Assembly: GCA_020051695.1 (NCBI GenBank)
Contig: JAGVQM010000006.1
Span: 79,899 to 143,898 of the forward strand
Source: Candidatus Zixiibacteriota bacterium
GTDB lineage: Bacteria > Zixibacteria > MSB-5A5 > WJJR01 > JAJRUJ01
Length of the DNA: 64,000 bases
Reading direction: 5' to 3'
Under the pieces are notes generated by a model. It searched no databases and was not told the origin of the DNA. It saw only the letters and a list, made by a program, of their open reading frames with translations. Positions 1-8,399 of this stretch are shown here, piece after piece. Position 1 is the first letter of the stretch; the number at the start of each line of letters is the position of its first letter. A program made the translations under genes and the position numbers.

Positions 1-9
1 GCCTGCGCC

Positions 10-951
10 ATGAATATCGTCTTTTTCGGGACACCGGATTTTTCGGTTGTGTCGCTCCGGCGGCTGATAGAGGAGCGGAAACACCCAATCCTCGGTGTGG
101 TCACCGCCTCGGACAAACCCGTCGGGCGGGGGCGGCGGCCGGCCGCGCCCCCGGTCAAGCAATATGCCCGGCAGGCCGATCTGCCGGTGTTGCAGCCCCC
201 GAAACTGCGGGCGCCGGAGTTTTTGGCCGACTTAAGCCAATGGGGGGCGGATTGTTTTGTGGTGGTGGCTTTTCGCATTTTGCCGGAAGAAATAATCGCC
301 ATGCCGAGGTATGGGACCATAAACGTCCATGCCTCACTGCTGCCGGCGTACCGGGGGGCCGCGCCGATCCGCCGGGCATTATTTAACGGCGAGACGACAA
401 CCGGCGTAACGACATTCATGATCAGGAAAAAAGTCGATACCGGTGATATTTTGCTGGCCCGGGAAATTGCGATCGGCCCGGAGGAAACCCACGGGGAACT
501 TGCCGCTCGGCTGGCGCTCACCGGTGCCGAACTCCTGATGGAAACCCTCGACAAAATGGAAAGAAAGGAGGTCAGCCCGCAACGACAGGATGATACACTG
601 GCGACAAAAGCGCCCAAGATTACCGCGGATGACCGGATCATTGATTGGACACGTAGCGCGCAGCACATAGCCAATCGGGTGCGTGGGCTTGCTCCCGCTC
701 CCGGCGCGATCTGCCGCATCCGCGACTTGCAGGTAAAGATTTTGCGTTGTCGGCCGGCCGCGACGCCGCTCCCACATGACTCACGAAAACCCGGTGAGAC
801 GATCGCCATCGACCCGAAACAGGGTGTGATTGTGGCGGCAGGGGAGGGCGCGCTGGTCCTGACCGAAATCCAACCGGCCGGAAAACGGCCGATGACCGGG
901 GCCGAATTCACGCGGGGTTACCGCGTATCGCCCGGCGAAATATGGAGCTGA
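10..951 (+). CDS. fmt: Methionyl-tRNA formyltransferase
   Basis: Formylates the amino group of Met-tRNAfMet with 10-formyl-THF in the cytoplasm, before translation initiation. The 313-residue length is normal. The N-terminal formyltransferase domain opens with NIVFFGTPDFSV and carries the catalytic signature HASLLPAYRG (His107, with the upstream Asn in TINVH). The C-terminal tRNA-binding domain begins around residue 205. The start is the first ATG of the frame, 10 bases into the window, so its ribosome-binding site is mostly outside. The usual partner def (peptide deformylase) would lie upstream, outside the window. The next gene on this strand is rng, about 290 bases downstream. Confidence 0.97.
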   Translation: MNIVFFGTPDFSVVSLRRLIEERKHPILGVVTASDKPVGRGRRPAAPPVKQYARQADLPVLQPPKLRAPEFLADLSQWGADCFVVVAFRILPEEIIAMPRYGTINVHASLLPAYRGAAPIRRALFNGETTTGVTTFMIRKKVDTGDILLAREIAIGPEETHGELAARLALTGAELLMETLDKMERKEVSPQRQDDTLATKAPKITADDRIIDWTRSAQHIANRVRGLAPAPGAICRIRDLQVKILRCRPAATPLPHDSRKPGETIAIDPKQGVIVAAGEGALVLTEIQPAGKRPMTGAEFTRGYRVSPGEIWS

Positions 952-1244
952 CATGCGTTTTGATCGGGTAGGACACATTGCCTGTTGTTTTGCGATGTGG
1001 ACCATAAGCGGCGGCCGAAATGGGGGCAGGATCTTTCGGCCGGCCGGCCCGTTCGAATATCCCACGCAGGTCTCGGCTCGGCTTGTCTGTCTCCCGCTGA
1101 TCCGGCTGGTGCGCGAAGCGCGAAACGCGCTCGGAACGGCACTGGCCCGGCTGTTTGCCGCCGTGGGAGATGATACAGGCAGATATCGCACCGGTAAGTC
1201 ACAGGGACTATCCACGCCGGTGCGCATGTGGAGGAAATCCCGCA
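952..1244. other. Intergenic region without a supported gene
   Basis: This 293-base gap separates fmt from rng. An open frame runs on the plus strand from 953 and another on the minus strand. Both are arginine-rich translations of GC-rich sequence and match no family I recognise. Only the end is interpretable: a GTGGAGG ribosome-binding site at about 1228-1234 that serves the TTG start of rng. I see no clear terminator. Confidence 0.5.
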
Positions 1245-2807
1245 TTGAAGAAACAAATTGTCATAAACGTTACCGAGCACGAACAGCGGATCGCCATCAT
1301 CGAAAACGGGACGCTGGTGGAGTTATGGTACCAGCGGCCCGAGGATGTCAAATTGGCCGGGGGTATTTACAAGGGGATTGTGACCTCGGTCTTCCCGGGG
1401 ATGCAGGCGGCATTCGTCGAAATCGGCGAGGCCCGCACCGCATTTTTGCATTCGTCCGACCTGGGCCGGCTGCCCGACGACGAGGGATATGACGCCGATT
1501 ATGTCGATGAGGAATCGATAACCGACCTGGTTAAAAAACAAAAACGCGGTAATATTCAGGACGTCCTGCGCAAAAACCAGGAAGTCCTCGTCCAGGTCAT
1601 CAAGGAACCGCTCGGCTCCAAGGGCGCTCGGTTAAGTACCCAAATTTCGCTGCCCGGCAGGTTCGTGGTGCTGGTGCCGGACGACAACGGCGTTCGCATC
1701 TCCCGGCGCATTCACAATTGGGCGGAAAAACGGCGGTTGAAAAAAATCCTTGCCGATCTCCGTCCGGAAGGATTCGGCATCATTGCGCGCACTGAATCGG
1801 AGGGCAAGACCGAACGGGATTTCAAGAATGATGTCAAAAAACTGGTCAAAACCTGGAAAGTGGTCAGCAGGAATGCCGCGAAAAAAGCCGCCCCGGCGCT
1901 GGTGCATCATGAACTGGATATCACCGGCTCGCTGATGCGGGATGTCTTTTCCGATGATGTCGAGCAGTTGATCGTCGACGACCGCAGGGTCTACCGCGAA
2001 ATCCTCTCTTATCTGAAATCGGTCGATCCCCAGTTGCGGTCGAAAATCGAACGCTATACCGGTGACGTGCCGATTTTCGACCTGTACGGGGTCGAATCGG
2101 AGATCGAGAAACTGTTCGAACGCAAAGTCTGGCTCAAGAAGGGGGCGTTCCTGGTCATCGATCAGACAGAGGCGATGTTCACCATCGATGTCAACACCGG
2201 ACGGTATGTCGGCAAAAAATCGCAGGAGGACACGATCCTGCGCGCCAACCTCGACGCCGCCCGGGAGGTTGCCCGGCAAATCCGGCTGCGCGATCTCGGC
2301 GGGCTGATCATTATCGACTTCATCGACATGATGCACTTCGACAACCGCCGCCGGGTGTATCAGGAATTCAAAGATGCGTTCCGCGGCGACCGCGCCAAAC
2401 ATTCCATTGCCACCATTTCCGATTTCGGCTTGATCGAGATGACCCGGCAGCGCGTACGGCCCTCGCTGATGCAGTCGTTGTCTGATTCGTGTCCGGTGTG
2501 CGGCGGGCGGGGCCGGGTGCCCTCCAAAGACACGCTTAGTTTGAAGCTCGAACGCTGGTTCGCGCGGGCCAGAATCGCGGCCGATATCAAAAAGTTCAAA
2601 TTGATTACCCATCCGACTTTTGCGGAATATCTGTCCGACGCCGAAGGAAAACGGCTGGAGAACATCGCCAAGGCCAACAAATGCAAGATCGAATTAGTCG
2701 CCAGTGAAGCCCTGGCCCCGGACAAGTATCAGATATTTTCCGTGGATGACGGTGTTGAATTAACCGAGATGTTCGCGCCGCGCAGCGCGGGGAAGACGCC
2801 GGTATAA
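1245..2807 (+). CDS. rng: Ribonuclease G/E family endoribonuclease
   Basis: Single-strand endoribonuclease of the RNase E/G family, acting in rRNA maturation and mRNA decay. An S1-like RNA-binding region fills the N-terminal part (around the LAGGIYKGIV and FPGMQAAFVEIG segments). The catalytic DNase I-like domain contains FTIDVNTGRYVG and LIIIDFIDM, which supply the two metal-binding Asp. It is followed by the CPVCGGRG zinc-link. At 520 residues it is RNase G-sized and lacks the long C-terminal scaffold of E. coli RNase E. I chose the TTG at 1245 because GGAGG lies ten bases before it and the family homology begins right there (KKQIVINVTEHEQRIA). The longer in-frame ATG at 1155 adds unrelated residues. 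Confidence 0.93.
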   Translation: MKKQIVINVTEHEQRIAIIENGTLVELWYQRPEDVKLAGGIYKGIVTSVFPGMQAAFVEIGEARTAFLHSSDLGRLPDDEGYDADYVDEESITDLVKKQKRGNIQDVLRKNQEVLVQVIKEPLGSKGARLSTQISLPGRFVVLVPDDNGVRISRRIHNWAEKRRLKKILADLRPEGFGIIARTESEGKTERDFKNDVKKLVKTWKVVSRNAAKKAAPALVHHELDITGSLMRDVFSDDVEQLIVDDRRVYREILSYLKSVDPQLRSKIERYTGDVPIFDLYGVESEIEKLFERKVWLKKGAFLVIDQTEAMFTIDVNTGRYVGKKSQEDTILRANLDAAREVARQIRLRDLGGLIIIDFIDMMHFDNRRRVYQEFKDAFRGDRAKHSIATISDFGLIEMTRQRVRPSLMQSLSDSCPVCGGRGRVPSKDTLSLKLERWFARARIAADIKKFKLITHPTFAEYLSDAEGKRLENIAKANKCKIELVASEALAPDKYQIFSVDDGVELTEMFAPRSAGKTPV

Positions 2808-2868
2808 AACGACTCCGCACCGCCAGGATTCCCTTCCCGGCGATCCTCGGGGCTGGATTAGTTGGTAG

Positions 2869-2891
2869 GTCGAAACCCCCGTGGTTTCGAC
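2869..2891. repeat. Perfect 9-bp hairpin (GTCGAAACC / GGTTTCGAC)
   Basis: Arms at 2869-2877 and 2883-2891 pair perfectly around the 5-base loop CCCGT. It lies about 60 bases after rng and has no T-run on either side, so it is more like a small dispersed palindromic repeat than an intrinsic terminator. It belongs to the hairpin-rich 2.8-3.1 kb stretch. Confidence 0.6.
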
Positions 2892-2990
2892 AATCGGCTG
2901 TAGGGCGACTGGGCATAGGAAGAACGGACAAACGCGGAAATCTGCGGCGCACGGGGAGTCTAATCCCACCGCAAGCGGATGGGGCACCCG

Positions 2991-3098
2991 GGCCGGGGTC
3001 TCTGACCCCGGATCGCGAAGCGATCTAGCGGTGATCCGTATTGTTCGTAGAGACGCTCCTAGAAACTTGGAGCGGAACTCCAGGCCACGCCAGCCCGG
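2991..3098 (+). repeat. Dispersed ~108-bp repeat, copy 1
   Basis: The second copy lies at 58998-59105 on the same strand, similar along its whole length. Copy 1 holds two adjacent hairpins: CCGGGGTC-TCT-GACCCCGG (2993-3011) and GATCGC-GAA-GCGATC (3011-3025). The downstream part contains TAGAAACT, GGAGC and CCACGC blocks shared with copy 2. Each copy sits at the edge of an AT-rich nuclease islet and faces the 3' end of the islet gene: the HNH gene here, the interrupted nuclease-like gene at copy 2. Whether it is a DNA repeat or an RNA is unknown. Confidence 0.75.
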
Positions 3099-3100
3099 AG

Positions 3101-3122
3101 CCCACCGGCATGGTGGGTTTTT
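3101..3122 (+). terminator. Intrinsic terminator
   Basis: The hairpin CCCACC-GGCAT-GGTGGG is followed at once by TTTTT (3118-3122). It could end rng read-through or a transcript of the repeat just before it. It lies between the convergent rng and HNH genes. Confidence 0.65.
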
Positions 3123-3217
3123 GAAATTGATGCTCGCGCCTAACAAAATGATTGCGCCCGTCGCGTATCCTACCCATCCATCTCAAGATGGGGTGGGCCA
3201 CCCAGCCGGCAAGTCTT

Positions 3218-4027
3218 TTAATTATCTTCTTTTGAAGACTTCTTATTGTGAAGGTTCTGTCGCTCGATTAGATCTTCTATGTCAGCGCGCCAGCCGGACC
3301 AATTGGTAGAGGTCTTAGCATGTTGTTCGAGTTTCTCGATGCTGATATTTGCATCGAGTGCGTCATGAAGCAGTCGCAGAGCCAATCCATTGTCCACGTA
3401 GTTTAATCTGTTGTTCAAAATGCCTCGAATGTAGTACAGTCGGTGCTCAATAGGATTTTCTCGTGCCCTTTTTCTATTTGTACATATCCCACCAACCTTA
3501 TTCCATGCTACTTCCACCGATTGTTTGGTGGGCTCCTCTTCGATGTATTCAATGTACTGGTCAACGGCGATTTTCATGGATGTCATGACTTCTTCGAGTC
3601 CGAACTTTCGCTTGTGACTTTTAAGTATTTTGATCCCTCGTTCGTTGAGGGCGAAACCGGGTACTAACTCAGACCAGAACTCAGCCAGCTGATTGGTTAG
3701 CTGATCATCAAGATTAAGTAGGCTCTTCTGCCATTGGAACATCATCTCAATCTGTTCTTTTCGTTCCTGTAAGTCCTCGAGTTGCCGTCGTTGCTTGTCG
3801 AGTATGCTCGTGTCAGTTAATTGGCGATCGGATTTTCCGGCATTGCAGGCTTGGCATGAAGTGATGAGATTCAGGATACTGTTTGTCCCACCTTTGGAAA
3901 TAGGTTCAATATGATCAATTACGAGGAGCACATCAGGCGATTTATGACCACAGTATTGACAAGTAAAGGAATCTCGCTTGAAGACCTCAAACCTTAACTT
4001 TTTGGGGATGGCTTTGCGTCTAGTCAT
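3218..4027 (-). CDS. HNH endonuclease-domain protein (AT-rich islet)
   Basis: The N-terminal HNH (McrA-like) nuclease domain is complete: C23-x2-C26 and C58-x2-C61 zinc pairs around Asp38-His39 and Asn53, ending CNAGK. The remaining ~190 residues are helical and charged and match nothing I know, so the target is unknown. Such genes occur as stand-alone nucleases or in restriction and mobile contexts. The 269-residue start (MTRRKAIPKK) is preferred because the domain begins there. An in-frame ATG at 4048 sits inside a palindrome, and no strong ribosome-binding site precedes either. Base composition is clearly more AT-rich than its neighbours, which suggests acquisition. It is convergent with rng. 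Confidence 0.85.
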   Translation of the reverse strand: MTRRKAIPKKLRFEVFKRDSFTCQYCGHKSPDVLLVIDHIEPISKGGTNSILNLITSCQACNAGKSDRQLTDTSILDKQRRQLEDLQERKEQIEMMFQWQKSLLNLDDQLTNQLAEFWSELVPGFALNERGIKILKSHKRKFGLEEVMTSMKIAVDQYIEYIEEEPTKQSVEVAWNKVGGICTNRKRARENPIEHRLYYIRGILNNRLNYVDNGLALRLLHDALDANISIEKLEQHAKTSTNWSGWRADIEDLIERQNLHNKKSSKEDN

Positions 4028-4043
4028 TATATTTTCAACCGCC

Positions 4044-4063
4044 GTCATTAAGTCGTTAATGAC
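4044..4063 (-). promoter_or_regulatory. Perfect palindrome upstream of the HNH gene (candidate operator)
   Basis: GTCATTAA-GTCG-TTAATGAC is an 8-bp perfect inverted repeat with a 4-base spacer. It ends 16 bases before the preferred ATG of the HNH gene. A possible minus-strand promoter precedes it: TTGTCC at 4103-4098, 16 bases, TATATT at 4081-4076. That would place the palindrome just downstream of the transcription start, a position suited to repression. No regulator gene is adjacent, so the function is inferred. Confidence 0.4.
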
Positions 4064-4192
4064 AATGCTATTAACAATATAAATGTCAAGGACAATTGGA
4101 CAAGTAAAAATATTGCGATTGGTGCATGTCTCAAAACGCTCAATATCCAGCAAAAAAGAGCGCATGGCCGTGCGCCCATACAGTTGGCGTGG

Positions 4193-4210
4193 CCCCGGCT
4201 TCGGCCGGGG
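4193..4210. repeat. GC-rich hairpin after glyQS
   Basis: CCCCGGC-TTCG-GCCGGGG is a perfect 7-bp stem with a UUCG-type tetraloop, about 45 bases past the glyQS stop. No T-run follows on the minus strand, so it is at best a processing or stability element or a factor-assisted terminator. Confidence 0.5.
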
Positions 4211-4252
4211 TTTCAAAGAGTGATCCTATGAAGCAGCAAAAAGGTGGGCTAC

Positions 4253-5575
4253 CTAAAAGGCCGGGCCCATCTTCTCTTTAAGCACCTGCGCGAGTTGCTC
4301 GGCGGCGACGCGATATTGCTCCATTGAGTCGCGTTCACGGATGGTCACTGTCTGGTCTTCCAGAGTTTGGGAATCGACCGTCACGCAAAATGGTGTGCCG
4401 ATTTCGTCCATCCGGCGATAGCGGCGGCCAACCGCAGATTTTTCATCATAAAAACATTTGAAATGTCTCTGCAAATCCCGATAGATCTTCCGTGCGATTT
4501 CGGGCATGCCGTCTTTTTTCACTAGGGGGAATACGGCGACTTTAATCGGCGCGATTTTCGGGGAGAACCCCAGAACAACACGTTTTTCATCACGGACGAT
4601 TTCGCTGCGGTAGGCGTCGGCCAGGCAGGTGAGCATCGTGCGGTCCAGCCCGGCCGAGGTTTCGATGATATACGGGACAAATCGCTCCTTGGTCTCGTCA
4701 TTAAAAAACGACAGATCGACTCCGGTTGCTTCTTTATGGCGGCTTAAATCAAAATCCGTGCGGTTGTGGATGCCCTCCAACTCTTTCCAGCCGAAGGGGA
4801 ATTCGTATTCGATATCGTAGGCGGCTTTGGCATAATGGGCCAGTTCGCCGGGGCCGTGCTCGTGGAACCGCAGTTTGTCTTTGTTGATTCCTAACGCAAG
4901 ATACCAGTTGTATCGTTGTTCTTTCCAGTACTCGAACCATTTCTGGTCTTCGCTGGGATGGACAAAATACTGCATTTCCATCTGTTCAAATTCCCGTGAA
5001 CGGAAAATGAAATTCCCCGGCGAAATTTCGTTGCGAAATGCCTTGCCGACCTGGGCGATACCGAACGGAATTTTCTGGCGGGAAGGCGCGAGGACATTCA
5101 AAAAGTTGACATAGATTCCCTGTGCGGTTTCCGGGCGCAGGTAAACGACCGCGGCGCTGTCTTCAACTGGTCCCATAAACGTCTTGAACATCAAATTAAA
5201 TTGCCGCGCTTCGGTCAATTCCCCGCCGCAATTGGGGCAGACCTTTGTATCCAACTGGTCCGCCCGAAAACGGGATTTGCATTGTTTGCAGTCGACCAGC
5301 GGGTCGGTGAACCCCTCGACATGTCCGGAGGTCACCCACACCTGCGGGTGCATCAAAATCGCGGCGTCCACGCCTTCGATATCGTCGCGGGCCTGGGTCA
5401 TTGTTTTCCACCAGAAATCACGAATGTTGCGCTTAAGCTCAACGCCCAGCGGCCCCATATCCCAGCAGGAGTTCACCCCCCCGTAAATTTCGGATGATTG
5501 AAAGACAAAACCCTTGCGCTTGCACAGGGACACCAACAGGTCCATCGTATCGTCTTTGACCGGTTTGTTACCCAC
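4253..5575 (-). CDS. glyQS: Glycyl-tRNA synthetase, dimeric (alpha2) type
   Basis: Class II synthetase charging tRNA-Gly. It is the single-polypeptide type found in eukaryotes, archaea and many bacteria, not the E. coli alpha2beta2 enzyme. Seen: the motif 1 region near [13 protein letters not shown]; zinc-type cysteines C-x2-C and CPNCGG; motif 2 [19 protein letters not shown]; motif 3-like [10 protein letters not shown]; and a C-terminal anticodon-binding domain ([14 protein letters not shown]). The 440 residues are typical. The start codon is GTG, with GGGAGGA directly upstream overlapping the recO stop. It is the last gene of the eno-ftsB-recO-glyQS operon, 9 bases after recO. Confidence 0.96.
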   Translation of the reverse strand: MGNKPVKDDTMDLLVSLCKRKGFVFQSSEIYGGVNSCWDMGPLGVELKRNIRDFWWKTMTQARDDIEGVDAAILMHPQVWVTSGHVEGFTDPLVDCKQCKSRFRADQLDTKVCPNCGGELTEARQFNLMFKTFMGPVEDSAAVVYLRPETAQGIYVNFLNVLAPSRQKIPFGIAQVGKAFRNEISPGNFIFRSREFEQMEMQYFVHPSEDQKWFEYWKEQRYNWYLALGINKDKLRFHEHGPGELAHYAKAAYDIEYEFPFGWKELEGIHNRTDFDLSRHKEATGVDLSFFNDETKERFVPYIIETSAGLDRTMLTCLADAYRSEIVRDEKRVVLGFSPKIAPIKVAVFPLVKKDGMPEIARKIYRDLQRHFKCFYDEKSAVGRRYRRMDEIGTPFCVTVDSQTLEDQTVTIRERDSMEQYRVAAEQLAQVLKEKMGPAF

Positions 5576-5584
5576 GAATCCTCC

Positions 5585-6364
5585 CTACGGCCGGGCATTG
5601 GGCCCGGCCACGCGGCGGACAAATTCGAGCGCTTTCAGCCGCCCGCCGCCGAGGTGATACCCGTAAAATGATTCGGTCACTTCAATGATTTCGCCAACCT
5701 CCGCCGGGGGCGGAATAGTCCCGTTATCCCATTGGATCGACCCCTTGACCACGTTCTTTATCCGTTGATACGCGCCGGGGGAGAGGACCTGGTAGCGCGA
5801 ACCCTCCACGGCACACCGGCGGCAGATCAATCCGCCGCCTTCCCGGTCAAACATCACTTTGCGGCCCTCGCCGGGTTCACGGCCGCAGATCCGGCACCGT
5901 TCAATAGCCGGCTGATAACCGAGGTGGCCCAGGGCGACCAGAAGATACTCGTAAAAGCCCAGGGCCAGCCGATGGCCGGTGAGCTTTTGCCACAGCCCGA
6001 AATTAAACACCGTCCAATCAAACAGCGTTTCATTGCCTTCCTCGAAGGTATGCCGTTCCAGGAACTCGACCGCGGCAAAGCCATACCCCGCGCGTTCGGG
6101 TTCGGCATACAAACCGCCAAAAGCGTCGCGCAGCAGGCATTGTGATAACAACTGCAACTGGTCGGAAGATTTTCTGTACACCATGGCTTCGATTAAGGAA
6201 AAGGTTTCCAAATGGCCCCAGAATTTGGCCTTGGGCCGCAGCGCGCCTTTGGCCAGAATCGAAATACGCCCCCACTTGCGGGTGTACAAATGGGCGATTT
6301 TGGATGTCTCGCTCCATTTTTGCGTTTTCAGGACAAGCGCGTCTGTTTTTTCCGGACCGGCCAT
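5585..6364 (-). CDS. recO: DNA repair protein RecO
   Basis: Recombination mediator that works with RecR/RecF to load RecA on gapped DNA. It has the N-terminal OB fold (ALVLKTQKWSETSKIAHLYTRKWGRISILAKGA) and the C-terminal zinc-finger region with paired cysteines (CRICG and CRRCA). The 259-residue form starts at MAGPEKTDALV. An in-frame ATG 12 codons upstream adds a cysteine/proline-rich stretch outside the family pattern, and neither start has a good ribosome-binding site. It is 50 bases behind ftsB and 9 bases ahead of glyQS. Confidence 0.93.
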   Translation of the reverse strand: MAGPEKTDALVLKTQKWSETSKIAHLYTRKWGRISILAKGALRPKAKFWGHLETFSLIEAMVYRKSSDQLQLLSQCLLRDAFGGLYAEPERAGYGFAAVEFLERHTFEEGNETLFDWTVFNFGLWQKLTGHRLALGFYEYLLVALGHLGYQPAIERCRICGREPGEGRKVMFDREGGGLICRRCAVEGSRYQVLSPGAYQRIKNVVKGSIQWDNGTIPPPAEVGEIIEVTESFYGYHLGGGRLKALEFVRRVAGPNARP

Positions 6365-6414
6365 AGGCGGGAACTTACACGCGGGAGGGCAACAACACAA
6401 GGGCGGAAAGACGG

Positions 6415-6807
6415 CTATCTGCCGTCTTTCGCCAGCGTGTCCAGATAAATCATCTCATTCGGCCGGGACAGGCCATAATCTTCCCGGGCAATTTTCTCGA
6501 TGTAGGTGGTGTCGCTTTCCAGTCCGCGGCGGGTATTTTCCAGGCAGATGATTTCGGCAGTCAATTGCTGGTCTGCTGCCTGCAATTGCCGGTCTTCGGT
6601 ATACAGATTGACCAGCCGGGCAACGCCGGTCGGCCCGGCAGCAAAGGCATACACCAATAACCCGGCAAAAGCCAGTTTGACCGCGACAACCAGCCGCCGT
6701 TTTCTGCTGCCGGCCAGATCATCCGCCCGCCGGCGAATATTCGACACCAAATCGGGGAGGATGACTTTCCCGAGACGGCGGTTCTTACGGTTTGTCCGTT
6801 TGAACAT
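6415..6807 (-). CDS. ftsB: Septum formation initiator (FtsB/DivIC family)
   Basis: Small bitopic division protein of the FtsB/DivIC family, expected to form the FtsQ-FtsB-FtsL complex at the septum. The 130 residues contain a basic cytoplasmic N-terminus (RKNRRLGK), one hydrophobic segment (LAFAGLLVYAFA), then a periplasmic coiled coil ending in the family signature IEKIAREDYGLSRPNEMIY. It starts 4 bases after the enolase stop; a longer open frame upstream is only eno read in another frame. The placement directly after eno is conserved in many bacteria and supports the assignment. Confidence 0.92.
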   Translation of the reverse strand: MFKRTNRKNRRLGKVILPDLVSNIRRRADDLAGSRKRRLVVAVKLAFAGLLVYAFAAGPTGVARLVNLYTEDRQLQAADQQLTAEIICLENTRRGLESDTTYIEKIAREDYGLSRPNEMIYLDTLAKDGR

Positions 6808-6811
6808 CGGC

Positions 6812-8128
<1,317 letters not shown>

Positions 8129-8164
8129 TTAACCGGGAAATTCGCCCCCCGCCTAACGGATCGC

Positions 8165-8192
8165 AAAATACGGGGCAAAAATCGCCGGTCAA
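8165..8192 (-). promoter_or_regulatory. Candidate sigma-70 promoter of the eno operon
   Basis: On the minus strand TTGACC (8192-8187), a 16-base spacer and TATTTT (8170-8165) give a predicted transcription start near 8158 and a leader of about 48 bases before the eno ATG. Assigned by consensus only. Confidence 0.5.
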
Positions 8193-8247
8193 TATAATTT
8201 TTCACAACAATAGGAAAATCCCGGCGGTCCGTGGAAAACGAGTGTGA

Positions 8248-8310
8248 ATCGGGGGCAGCGCACTTGTTTCGGGAGCAAGGGGTGGGAGGTTCAAATCCTC
8301 TCGCCCCGAT
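8248..8310 (+). tRNA. tRNA-Pro(CGG) remnant lacking the D-arm (probable pseudo-tRNA)
   Basis: The 3' half is a normal tRNA-Pro: anticodon stem CTTGT/GCAAG with loop TTCGGGA (anticodon CGG at 8270-8272), variable loop, T-stem and TTCAAAT loop, and an acceptor 3' strand ending CCCCGA. Only about eight bases, GCAGCGCA, lie between the 5' acceptor strand (TCGGGG) and the anticodon stem. The whole 5' part of the D-arm, roughly 16 bases, is missing. Bacterial tRNA-Pro commonly carries AGCGCA twice across the D-arm, so a deletion between these repeats would give exactly this. A T-run follows and no CCA is encoded. It is unlikely to work as a tRNA and could also be an old attachment-site remnant. Confidence 0.7.
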
Positions 8311-8318
8311 TTTTTTAA

Positions 8319-8346
8319 TTGAAAAATCCGCCGCTTGCGGTATATT
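8319..8346 (+). promoter_or_regulatory. Candidate sigma-70 promoter
   Basis: TTGAAA (8319-8324), a 16-base spacer and TATATT (8341-8346) lie about 55 bases before the ATG of the secreted repeat protein. Confidence 0.55.
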
Positions 8347-8399
8347 GTTTCTACAAACAGGTTTACTACCAAACTCACCCTGAACTCGGGGGAGGGGAC

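Noticed and set aside
1155..1244. Upstream ATG extension of rng
   Set aside because: The added 30 residues are unlike the family, while TTG 1245 has a good ribosome-binding site and begins at the conserved N-terminus.
953..1492. 179-codon plus-strand frame between fmt and rng
   Set aside because: It overlaps the first ~80 codons of rng in another phase, is very Arg/Gly-rich and resembles no protein; it looks like a by-product of GC-rich codon use.
4193..4210. Intrinsic terminator of the eno-glyQS operon
   Set aside because: The stem is strong but no T-run follows on the minus strand; kept only as a hairpin.
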